From an uncultured Clostridium sp. (GTDB lineage: Bacteria > Bacillota > Clostridia > TANB77 > CAG-508), in assembly GCA_947057875.1 (NCBI GenBank), contig CAMSEX010000077.1:1-5882 (forward strand): a stretch of 5,882 nucleotides of DNA, given 5' to 3'. Positions 1-5,062 of the stretch are shown one piece after another. The notes below the pieces were generated by a model. The model made no database searches. It was not told where the DNA came from and saw only the letters and a program-made list of their open reading frames with translations. How positions within the stretch are numbered: the first letter of the stretch is position 1; every line of letters starts with the position of its first letter. A program made the translations under genes and the position numbers.

Positions 1-45
1 GATGACGAGAGGTGACTGGAGTTCAGACGTGTGCTCTTCCGATCT
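1..45 (+). other. Illumina TruSeq P7-side adapter with 8-nt index (artefact)
   Basis: Bases 12-45 are the TruSeq index-side adapter, ending in the familiar GCTCTTCCGATCT. Bases 4-11 (GACGAGAG) sit exactly where the i7 index belongs, and bases 1-3 (GAT) match the end of the P7 primer. This is not genomic DNA. Genomic sequence starts at 46. The adapter is open in the frame of the trigger factor gene and would append a false tail (LDRKSTRLNSSH...) to its protein. Confidence 0.98.
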
Positions 46-704
46 AATTTTACATTAATATCTTTTTCTTCCTCTGTTTTCATGCCAACAACTTGGTCTT
101 CAAAACCTGGAATAAATGTATTGCTTCCTAATTTCAACTCATGATTTTCTGCTTTTCCGCCTTCAAATTCTTTTCCAGCCACTGAGCCACAAAAATCAAT
201 TACCACTGTATCTTCTAATTTTGCCGCTCTGTTTGTTACTGTTACCATTCTTGAATTCTTGTCAGCCATGCGATTTACTTCTTCTTCTACTTCTTTATCC
301 GTTACTTCGTATTTTGTTTTTTCTAACGCAATTCCTTTATATTTTCCTAATTTTACTTCTGGCTTGGTTTGAACAAGTGCTGTAAAAATCAAGTCTTTAC
401 CTTTTTCCATTTGAGTAATGTCAATTTCAGGACGGCTAACGGCTTCTATTTTCTCTTCTTTAATCGCGTTATCATAGATTTCAGGCACAATTTCATTAAA
501 AGCATCTTCGTAAAAAATTTGAGCTCCATAATATTTTTCGACCATATTCATAGGAACTTTGCCTTTTCTAAAACCTGGTATACTAAAATATTTTACATTT
601 TTTTTGTAAACAGTTTTCATACCTTCTTCAAAAACTTTACTATCCACTATAAATTCTAGTTTTAGTTCATTTTTGTTATCTGTCTTTCCAACTTTAACAC
701 TCAT
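46..704 (-). CDS. tig: Trigger factor, N-terminal half (3' end missing at contig edge)
   Basis: Trigger factor is the ribosome-bound chaperone that meets nascent chains at the exit tunnel; most members also have a prolyl isomerase (FKBP) domain. The genomic part encodes 219 residues, about half of the usual 430 or so. Residues 1-110 look like the ribosome-binding domain, with the signature loop GFRKGKVP at 44-51, whose F-R-K contacts protein uL23. The FKBP-type domain begins around residue 150 and includes IDFCGSVAGKEFEGG and LGSNTFIPGFEDQVVGM, both typical of the family. The C-terminal chaperone arms are absent only because the contig ends. The start is ATG 704-702, with SD GGAGGA at 711-716, 6 nt upstream. 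The gene has its own promoter just behind the pfkA stop, so it is probably a separate unit. It is housekeeping and nothing suggests a defect. Confidence 0.95.
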
Positions 705-749
705 TTTAATTCCTCCAAAATTTCTTTAAATTTACACAATAGTTTTTTT

Positions 750-777
750 ATTATATCATAAATTTCAGAAAAATCAA
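750..777 (-). promoter_or_regulatory. tig promoter (extended -10)
   Basis: On the - strand, -35 TTGATT (772-777), a 16-nt spacer and -10 TATAAT (750-755). The -10 is preceded by TGA, giving the extended TGnTATAAT form. It lies between the pfkA stop (796) and the tig start (704) and predicts a leader of about 40 nt. No CIRCE or other heat-shock operator is visible nearby. Confidence 0.75.
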
Positions 778-795
778 GTGTTTTTTGTGAAATTT

Positions 796-1917
796 CTAAT
801 CTCCCAAACTCATTCCAAGTTCTCTTGCCACTTTTATCAAATGATGGTCCAATGGAATGGTACGATTTTTACTCGAAGCTGCTCCCACTTCTGTATCTTT
901 TCCAACCACTTCGTCCAAATCAACATAACCCATTTCGCCACCTTTATAGGTAACTAGCACCTTAAAAATTCCTTGCATAGCAAGTTCCATTGCTTTAACA
1001 CCATAACGTGTTGACAAAACTCTGTCAAATGATGTTGGTGTTCCACCTCTTTGCACATAACCCAAAACAGTATTTCTTGTTGTCATTCCAGTCAATTTCT
1101 CAATTTGTTCTGCTACCAGTTCGCCTGCACCACCCAAACGAATATTATCCAAACCTGCACCATCATCTAGCATTCTTTTAATACTAATTTGTCCACCTTT
1201 TGGCTTAGCTCCTTCAGATACAACCACAATGCTAAAATTCTTGCCAGCTTGTCTTCTTTTATTAATCTTTTCAACTACTTTATCAATTTCATATGGAATT
1301 TCTGGAATCAAGGCAACATCTGCTCCGCCTGCAATAGCTGACTCCAACGCAATCCATCCTGCATATCTTCCCATAACTTCCAAAGTTAAAACACGATGAT
1401 GTGAATTAGCTGTTGTATGAAGTCTATCTAGCGCTTCCATTGCAACATTTACCGCCGTATTGTAACCAAAAGTTGTTTCTGTAGAAGCCACATCATTATC
1501 AATTGTTTTAGGAACACCAATGCAATTCACACCTTTTAAGCAAAAATCTCGACTTGACTTTTGTGTACCATCTCCACCCAAAGTAAAAATACATTCAAAC
1601 CCTGCGTTTCTCACATTTTCGACACACTTGTCAGACAAATCTTGATATTCTACACTTCCATCTTCTTTTACTACTTTATAGTTAAATACATTTGTATTAT
1701 TAGAAGTTCCAATAATCGTGCCACCCTTGTCCAAAATTCCTGACGCATTTCCATTTGGATCAAGTCTCACATAATCATTATTCAAAAGTCCTTTATACCC
1801 TTCTATAAATCCATAACATTCAATTCCATGTGTTTCAGCCGTTTTTACAATGGCTCTTATGACAGCATTTAATCCTGGAGCATCTCCACCATTGGTAAGT
1901 ATTGCAACTTTTTTCAT
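796..1917 (-). CDS. pfkA: 6-phosphofructokinase (predicted ATP-dependent, group III-like)
   Basis: Phosphorylates fructose 6-phosphate to fructose 1,6-bisphosphate, the committed cytosolic step of glycolysis. The protein has 373 residues, longer than the 320 or so of E. coli PfkA and in the range of mixed-substrate clade enzymes. Motifs in order: TNGGDAPGLNAVIR (8-21, phosphate-binding loop), GGDGT (114-118), PKTIDND (136-142, with the catalytic Asp), MGRYAGW (182-188) and QRGGTP (289-294). Gly117 (E. coli Gly104) points to ATP as donor, because PPi enzymes have Asp there. Lys137 (E. coli Gly124) is the residue shared with PPi-type and group III enzymes. ATP use is therefore likely but not certain. 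The start is ATG 1917, chosen for SD AGGAGGAG at 1923-1930. An upstream in-frame start at 1971 would place the promoter inside the gene. The stop is TAG. I see no clear terminator before tig. Confidence 0.94.
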   Translation of the reverse strand: MKKVAILTNGGDAPGLNAVIRAIVKTAETHGIECYGFIEGYKGLLNNDYVRLDPNGNASGILDKGGTIIGTSNNTNVFNYKVVKEDGSVEYQDLSDKCVENVRNAGFECIFTLGGDGTQKSSRDFCLKGVNCIGVPKTIDNDVASTETTFGYNTAVNVAMEALDRLHTTANSHHRVLTLEVMGRYAGWIALESAIAGGADVALIPEIPYEIDKVVEKINKRRQAGKNFSIVVVSEGAKPKGGQISIKRMLDDGAGLDNIRLGGAGELVAEQIEKLTGMTTRNTVLGYVQRGGTPTSFDRVLSTRYGVKAMELAMQGIFKVLVTYKGGEMGYVDLDEVVGKDTEVGAASSKNRTIPLDHHLIKVARELGMSLGD

Positions 1918-1922
1918 ATTTT

Positions 1923-1930
1923 CTCCTCCT
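1923..1930 (-). promoter_or_regulatory. pfkA ribosome binding site
   Basis: AGGAGGAG on the - strand, 5 nt before ATG 1917. It fixes the start at MKKVAILTNGG and rules out the 18-residue upstream extension. Confidence 0.85.
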
Positions 1931-1950
1931 ACCCATTTTACTTCCTTTTT

Positions 1951-1979
1951 ATTATATACATTTTGGAACAATATTACAA
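1951..1979 (-). promoter_or_regulatory. pfkA promoter
   Basis: On the - strand, -35 TTGTAA (1974-1979), a 17-nt spacer and -10 TATAAT (1951-1956). It lies between the sortase terminator and the pfkA SD, so pfkA is transcribed independently with a leader of about 27 nt. Confidence 0.8.
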
Positions 1980-2005
1980 GTAGTTTTTGAAAAATATTTG
2001 ATACT

Positions 2006-2032
2006 AAAAAAGCGAGCTTTTAAAAAGCCCGC
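2006..2032 (-). terminator. Intrinsic terminator of the sortase gene
   Basis: On the - strand a 10-bp inverted repeat (GCGGGCTTTT at 2023-2032 and AAAAGCTCGC at 2012-2021, with one G-U pair) is followed directly by six T (2006-2011). It starts about 15 nt after the sortase stop and separates that gene from pfkA. Confidence 0.88.
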
Positions 2033-2047
2033 CACTATTTTTTACTT

Positions 2048-2707
2048 CTATTGCTCTTTTGCCAAAATTACTAATCTCGCACTTGAATCATCTGTACATG
2101 TTGAAAGCGAAATTTCCTTTGCGCCTTCCGTGTCTCTTGCCATATAATCTGCATCACTTGGCGTTGTCTCAAATATGTCATAAATCGAATAAGTAACCGT
2201 TGTTCCTTCTTGGTCTGTAATTTTCACAATATCGCCATTGGCTAATTTTTTGTTATCTGAGAAAAATAATCCATTTCGGTAATTATGCCCAACAATAACC
2301 GTATTTCCCGGTTGATTTAAACCAACACCATACAAAATAGCCACCGAAGTTTCCAACGATTTTTTGGTCACTTTTTCCAAAATAGGACATTCTAAACCTG
2401 TTTTCGGAATTGAAATCGTTCCCTTAATTTCGTAACCTTCCATATATTGCTTTCCATTTGACACTTGGTCTTCTCTATCGAAAGAAGTCATGGTATCGAC
2501 TGGATTCGTGTAATTTCCTTCCACTGTGTTATCTTTTTCATTTTTTCGGATAGAGGTTCCAAAATTCTCTGATTGGTCCTTTAAATCCTTATTTTTCGCT
2601 TTTACAAAATAAATATCATGCACAAAATACGCTATAATCGCTATAATGGCTATAATAACAACAACTAAAATTCCTGTTAAAATTTTACTATATTTACTAT
2701 TAAACAT
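2048..2707 (-). CDS. Membrane-anchored sortase (class unresolved, D-like)
   Basis: Sortases are extracytoplasmic cysteine transpeptidases that cut an LPxTG-like sorting signal and join the protein to the cell wall or to a pilin. This 219-residue protein is full length for the family. Residues 9-29 form one strongly hydrophobic N-terminal segment, which predicts a signal anchor with the catalytic domain outside. A polar linker follows to about residue 90. The sortase fold contains the catalytic triad: His141 in VIVGHN, Cys204 in SLSTCTDD and Arg211 in SARLVI. The start ATG 2707 has SD AAGGAGA at 2715-2721. The gene has its own promoter and a terminator and is transcribed alone. No sorting-signal substrate is encoded in the window, so it may be a housekeeping sortase acting on proteins encoded elsewhere. 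The family call is secure; the class assignment is only an impression from the motif context. Confidence 0.92.
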   Translation of the reverse strand: MFNSKYSKILTGILVVVIIAIIAIIAYFVHDIYFVKAKNKDLKDQSENFGTSIRKNEKDNTVEGNYTNPVDTMTSFDREDQVSNGKQYMEGYEIKGTISIPKTGLECPILEKVTKKSLETSVAILYGVGLNQPGNTVIVGHNYRNGLFFSDNKKLANGDIVKITDQEGTTVTYSIYDIFETTPSDADYMARDTEGAKEISLSTCTDDSSARLVILAKEQ

Positions 2708-2749
2708 CGCTTTTTCTCCTTATCAAATCAGTCTAATCTTCTTAATTAT

Positions 2750-2778
2750 ATTATAACATATCTTTTTCTTTTTTGCAA
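2750..2778 (-). promoter_or_regulatory. Sortase promoter (extended -10)
   Basis: On the - strand, -35 TTGCAA (2773-2778), a 17-nt spacer and -10 TATAAT (2750-2755), with TGT just before the -10. It lies in the gap between the alaS stop and the sortase start. Confidence 0.8.
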
Positions 2779-2822
2779 ACTGATTTGGACAAAAAAGTTT
2801 TATTTTTTCTGTCAACTTGATT

Positions 2823-4577
2823 TTACTCCAAAATCGCCTTAATTCTTCTGACCCCACTCGATGACGCTTCTTCTTTTTTAATTTTAAAATGCCCCAATTC
2901 CTTCGTATTTTTCACATGTGGTCCTCCACACAATTCTTTTGACACATCGCCAATCGAATAAACTGTCACAATTTCTGGATATTTTTCAATAAACATACAT
3001 TCTGCACCTGTTTTCAAAGCCTCTTCTTTTGGCATTTCTTGCACGTTTACCTCAAGCCCTACCGCAATCCACTCATTTACCAAATCTTCTACTTTTTGCT
3101 TTTCTTTCTCTGTCATTTTCGCAGGATGCGCAAAATCAAAGCGCATTCTCTCTGCTGTAATATTGCTTCCTTTTTGATGCACATGTTCCCCTAAAACCAC
3201 TTTCAAAGCTGCATTCAACAAATGTGTTGCCGTATGATACTGAATTTCCGTCTCCCCTGTTGCAGCAAGTCCACCTTTAAATTTTGCTTCACTACCCAAT
3301 CTTGACTTTTCTTGATGTTCCTTAAATAAAGCATCAAAACCTTGACTATCCACTTCTAAGCCCGCTTCAGCTGCCAATTCGCCCGTCATTTCTGGTGGAA
3401 AACCATATGTCTCATACAAATTAAAAATGGTCTTGGCATCAATTTTTGTTTGATTTTCCCTTTTCAATTTAGCAACTATCTTTTCAAATTCCTTTTCGCC
3501 TTTTTCAAGGGTTTTCATAAACTTGTCTTTTTCTTCAATCATAACTGTTTTAATCAATTCACGGTTTTTCTCTAATTCTGGATACATTTCTTGCAAAGCT
3601 TCAATTGCCACATCAATCATTTCAGATAATTTATTCAAATCAATTTCTAGTTTATTCAAATGACGCGTCATTCTACGAAGCAACCTACGCAAAACATAAC
3701 CTCTATCCACATTGCTTGGACGTCCACCATCATTGATAATCATCATACTTGAGCGCAAATGTTCCGCCACAATTCTTCTACTTTGGATAAAATCTTGGTT
3801 TTGCCATTCTTCCAATTTTTGCATCACTGGCGCAAAAAGCTCGATTTCAAATGGTGTTTCTTTTCCTTGTAGTAACATCGCCATTCTCTCTAAACCAAGC
3901 CCTGTGTCGACATTTTTTTGCTGCAATTTGGTATATTTTCCGTCCTTTGTTTTGCAATATTCCATAAAAACATTGTTCCAAATTTCGACATATTTCCCAC
4001 AATCACAAGAAGGATTACATTCTGCCGAACATTTTGGCTTACCTGTATCATAAAACATTTCGGTGTCTGGTCCGCAAGGTCCTTCTTCCCCTGCAATCCA
4101 CCAATTGTCATCTTTTCCAAAAAAGTAAATTCTCTCTTCTGGAATGCCCGCTTTTTTCCAGCATTCATAAGATACTTCATCACGTGGCGCATCTTCGTCC
4201 CCAGCAAAACAAGTAACAGACAATTTCTCAGCTGGAATATTTAATTCCTTTGTCAAAAATTCATAACTCATGCTAATGGATTCTTCTTTAAAATAATCTC
4301 CCAATGACCAATTTCCCAGCATTTCAAAATACGTCAAATGACGATTATCGCCTACTTCGTCAATATCCACAGTACGAATACATTTTTGATAATCTGTCAA
4401 ACGTGTTCCTGCTGGGTGCTTTTCTCCCAAAAGATATGGCACAAGTGGATGCATGCCAGCTGTCGTAAATAAAACTGATGGGTCATTTTCTGGAATCACT
4501 GGAGCTGATGGAATAATGCTATGCCCATGCTTTTCAAAAAATTTCAAATATTTGTTTCTAATATCAATTGCTTTCAT
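2823..4577 (-). CDS. alaS: Alanyl-tRNA synthetase, short form lacking C-Ala domain
   Basis: Charges tRNA-Ala with alanine in the cytoplasm. The catalytic class II core is complete: motif 1 region (17-51), motif 2 around FEMLGNWSLGDYF (84-96) and motif 3 DTGLGLER (224-231). The tRNA-recognition helices follow (about 265-350). The editing domain keeps its zinc ligands: His448 and His452 (HTATH), Cys550 and His554 (CGGPH, where most enzymes read CGGTH). The protein has 584 residues against the usual 870 or so. It ends at GVRRIKAILE, so the C-Ala (DHHA1) domain is absent. It also lacks most of the beta-barrel segment that normally precedes HxxxH, since FKGG at 433-436 is only 11 residues before His448. 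Cys183, 187, 191 and 193 form an unusual cluster in the catalytic domain. The stop is a clean TAA, so this is a compact family member and not a truncation. The start is ATG 4577 with SD TAGGAGA. The leader of about 23 nt has no room for a T-box. Confidence 0.95.
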   Translation of the reverse strand: MKAIDIRNKYLKFFEKHGHSIIPSAPVIPENDPSVLFTTAGMHPLVPYLLGEKHPAGTRLTDYQKCIRTVDIDEVGDNRHLTYFEMLGNWSLGDYFKEESISMSYEFLTKELNIPAEKLSVTCFAGDEDAPRDEVSYECWKKAGIPEERIYFFGKDDNWWIAGEEGPCGPDTEMFYDTGKPKCSAECNPSCDCGKYVEIWNNVFMEYCKTKDGKYTKLQQKNVDTGLGLERMAMLLQGKETPFEIELFAPVMQKLEEWQNQDFIQSRRIVAEHLRSSMMIINDGGRPSNVDRGYVLRRLLRRMTRHLNKLEIDLNKLSEMIDVAIEALQEMYPELEKNRELIKTVMIEEKDKFMKTLEKGEKEFEKIVAKLKRENQTKIDAKTIFNLYETYGFPPEMTGELAAEAGLEVDSQGFDALFKEHQEKSRLGSEAKFKGGLAATGETEIQYHTATHLLNAALKVVLGEHVHQKGSNITAERMRFDFAHPAKMTEKEKQKVEDLVNEWIAVGLEVNVQEMPKEEALKTGAECMFIEKYPEIVTVYSIGDVSKELCGGPHVKNTKELGHFKIKKEEASSSGVRRIKAILE

Positions 4578-4583
4578 CGCTTC

Positions 4584-4590
4584 TCTCCTA
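4584..4590 (-). promoter_or_regulatory. alaS ribosome binding site
   Basis: TAGGAGA on the - strand, 6 nt before ATG 4577. It decides for the start MKAIDIRNKY rather than an in-frame codon seven positions upstream (4598), which would include this site in the coding sequence. Confidence 0.82.
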
Positions 4591-4606
4591 CAATACAATT
4601 TTTTTT

Positions 4607-4635
4607 ATTATATTATAAAACTTTACAAATTACAA
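4607..4635 (-). promoter_or_regulatory. alaS promoter
   Basis: On the - strand, -35 TTGTAA (4630-4635), a 17-nt spacer and -10 TATAAT (4607-4612). A second overlapping TATAAT lies at 4612-4617 but is poorly spaced. The promoter is divergent from the small-gene promoter, with about 47 bp between the two -35 boxes. Confidence 0.75.
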
Positions 4636-4682
4636 TATTTTTTGCAATTATTTTTTCTACTACAAGTTCTTAATTTTTACTC

Positions 4683-4711
4683 TTGTAATTTCAATAAAAC
4701 TGTGTTACAAT
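4683..4711 (+). promoter_or_regulatory. Promoter of the small cationic peptide gene (extended -10)
   Basis: On the + strand, -35 TTGTAA (4683-4688), a 17-nt spacer and -10 TACAAT (4706-4711), preceded by TGT, which gives an extended -10. The predicted transcription start is near 4718. This leaves an unusually long leader of about 125 nt before the 47-codon gene, whereas the other genes here have leaders of about 25-40 nt. Confidence 0.72.
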
Positions 4712-4735
4712 CTTTTTAATTAATTTTATTTTTAA

Positions 4736-4755
4736 TTGCCTTTATTCAAAGGCAA
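4736..4755 (+). promoter_or_regulatory. Stable hairpin in the 5' leader of the small gene
   Basis: A perfect 8-bp inverted repeat, TTGCCTTT (4736-4743) and AAAGGCAA (4748-4755), encloses a 4-nt loop ATTC. It lies about 18 nt after the predicted transcription start. No T-run follows on either strand, so it is not a terminator. A 5' hairpin could stabilise the RNA or take part in folding of the leader. The hairpin is seen; its role is inferred. Confidence 0.65.
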
Positions 4756-4780
4756 AATTTCCAAAACGAAAAAATTAATA

Positions 4781-4835
4781 TCTCTTTTCTCAGGGAGGAC
4801 TGGGTGGGTATTAGAAATACAAATGAGAAGGGAGG
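4781..4835 (+). promoter_or_regulatory. Leader stem predicted to sequester the small gene's ribosome binding site
   Basis: The pyrimidine tract 4781-4792 (TCTCTTTTCTCA) can pair without interruption with 4824-4835 (TGAGAAGGGAGG), giving 12 bp of which 3 are G-U. The 3' arm contains the SD of the ATG at 4843. The loop holds a smaller hairpin, GTATT-AGA-AATAC (4808-4820), and a second exposed SD-like run, AGGGAGG (4792-4798), placed 5 nt before an in-frame GTG at 4804. Translation from the ATG should therefore be low unless the stem opens. The upstream SD could act as a ribosome standby site, or as an alternative start whose ribosomes open the stem. Pairing was worked out by eye; its stability was not computed. 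Confidence 0.6.
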
Positions 4836-4836
4836 G
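4828..4836 (+). promoter_or_regulatory. Ribosome binding site for the 47-codon gene
   Basis: AAGGGAGGG with its GGAGG core at 4831-4835, 7 nt before ATG 4843. It is the best-placed site for that start and is the part captured in the predicted leader stem. Confidence 0.75.
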
Positions 4837-4864
4837 ACTTTTATGTTTAAGTTGAATATACATA
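4837..4864 (+). repeat. Direct repeat copy 1, over the start codon of the small gene
   Basis: This copy matches 5032-5059 at 24 of 28 positions. The core TTTATGTTTAAGTT (14 nt) is identical, followed by three differing bases (GAA here, TTT in the other copy) and then TATACATA, also identical. The copy covers ATG 4843-4845 and the first codons. Confidence 0.85.
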
Positions 4865-4986
4865 CAGAAGAAAAAACTTTGCAGTCAGGCAAACATAAAA
4901 AAATGACATTTACATTTGAGAAGAAATCAAATGGCAGTTTATTAAAACAACTTCTTGAATTGATTAAATCTTGGCTAAAAAAGTAA
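4843..4986 (+). CDS. Small lysine-rich amphipathic peptide, candidate type I toxin
   Basis: I do not recognise this 47-residue protein. It has 11 Lys and 2 His against 4 Glu and no Arg or Cys, for a net charge of about +7. Residues 20-27 (KMTFTFEK) alternate like a beta strand. Residues 32-47 (SLLKQLLELIKSWLKK) form a textbook amphipathic helix: L33, L34, L37, L38, I41, W44 and L45 on one face, with K35, Q36, E39, K42, K46 and K47 on the other. There is no signal peptide and no full membrane span, so peripheral membrane binding or disruption is plausible but unproven. An in-frame GTG at 4804 with its own SD could give a 60-residue form. The first codons lie in a direct repeat matched by a predicted antisense RNA, and a strong terminator follows. 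The layout resembles Fst/par type I toxin genes, although the sequence does not. A bacteriocin-like or regulatory peptide is the main alternative. Confidence 0.72.
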   Translation: MFKLNIHTEEKTLQSGKHKKMTFTFEKKSNGSLLKQLLELIKSWLKK

Positions 4987-5056
4987 AAAAAGCAGGTAGT
5001 TACAGCTACCTACTTTTTTATTTTATTGGATACATTTATGTTTAAGTTTTTTATAC
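4986..5056 (-). ncRNA. Predicted antisense small RNA, candidate antitoxin RNA
   Basis: A perfect-consensus - strand promoter at 5063-5091 should start an RNA near 5056, and the shared terminator should end it near 4986, about 70 nt later. The interval has no useful reading frame. The RNA's 5' half is the complement of repeat copy 2 (5032-5059), so it can pair with the repeat at the small gene's start: 14 continuous pairs over TTTATGTTTAAGTT, a 3-nt mismatch and at least 5 more. Its 3' hairpin is the exact complement of the peptide mRNA's terminator hairpin, allowing a loop-loop contact (CTGTAA with TTACAG). It resembles the roughly 65-nt RNA II antitoxin of pAD1 par in size, position and pairing plan. 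The end points are estimates and expression is unproven. Confidence 0.65.
4987..5020. terminator. Bidirectional intrinsic terminator
   Basis: Stem AGGTAG (4994-4999) and CTACCT (5006-5011) around loop TTACAG. It extends through one C-A mismatch to a G-C pair and then A-T pairs. On the + strand it is followed by TTTTTT (5014-5019), starting right after the small gene's TAA. On the - strand it is followed by a T-run opposite 4985-4991. It can stop the peptide mRNA from the left, and both the predicted small RNA and ygjV-like transcripts from the right. Confidence 0.9.
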
Positions 5057-5059
5057 ATA
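5032..5059 (+). repeat. Direct repeat copy 2, inside the predicted antisense RNA gene
   Basis: Partner of 4837-4864, 195 bp downstream and on the far side of the terminator. It has no SD, and its ATG opens only a 26-codon low-complexity frame that runs into the ygjV-like gene on the opposite strand. Its likely use is as template for the - strand RNA, which would then be complementary to copy 1. Confidence 0.85.
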
Positions 5060-5062
5060 TTT

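Noticed and set aside
796..1971. Longer pfkA form starting at 1971
   Set aside because: The extension would cover a good promoter -10 and the SD, and the ATG at 1917 matches the family N-terminus.
2786..2816. Possible alaS terminator: an AT-rich inverted repeat after the stop
   Set aside because: The stem needs two bulges, is nearly all A-T and is not followed by a T-run on the - strand.
3712..4244. Open frames of over 100 codons on the + strand, and one in another - strand frame, inside alaS
   Set aside because: They lack SDs and recognisable sequence and lie wholly within a well-conserved gene.
4578..4606. T-box or other riboswitch in front of alaS
   Set aside because: The predicted leader is only about 23 nt, too short for any known T-box.
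4736..4755. The 8-bp hairpin as a terminator
   Set aside because: No T-run follows it on either strand, and it lies just after a + strand promoter.
4793..4836. G-quadruplex in the G-rich leader
   Set aside because: Five GGG tracts exist, but a three-tier fold needs a loop of about 23 nt. The duplex stem with the upstream pyrimidine tract explains the region better.
4823..4855. Ten-codon frame MRREGLLCLS overlapping the peptide start
   Set aside because: It has no SD at a usable distance; the nearest is 24 nt upstream or overlaps the frame itself.
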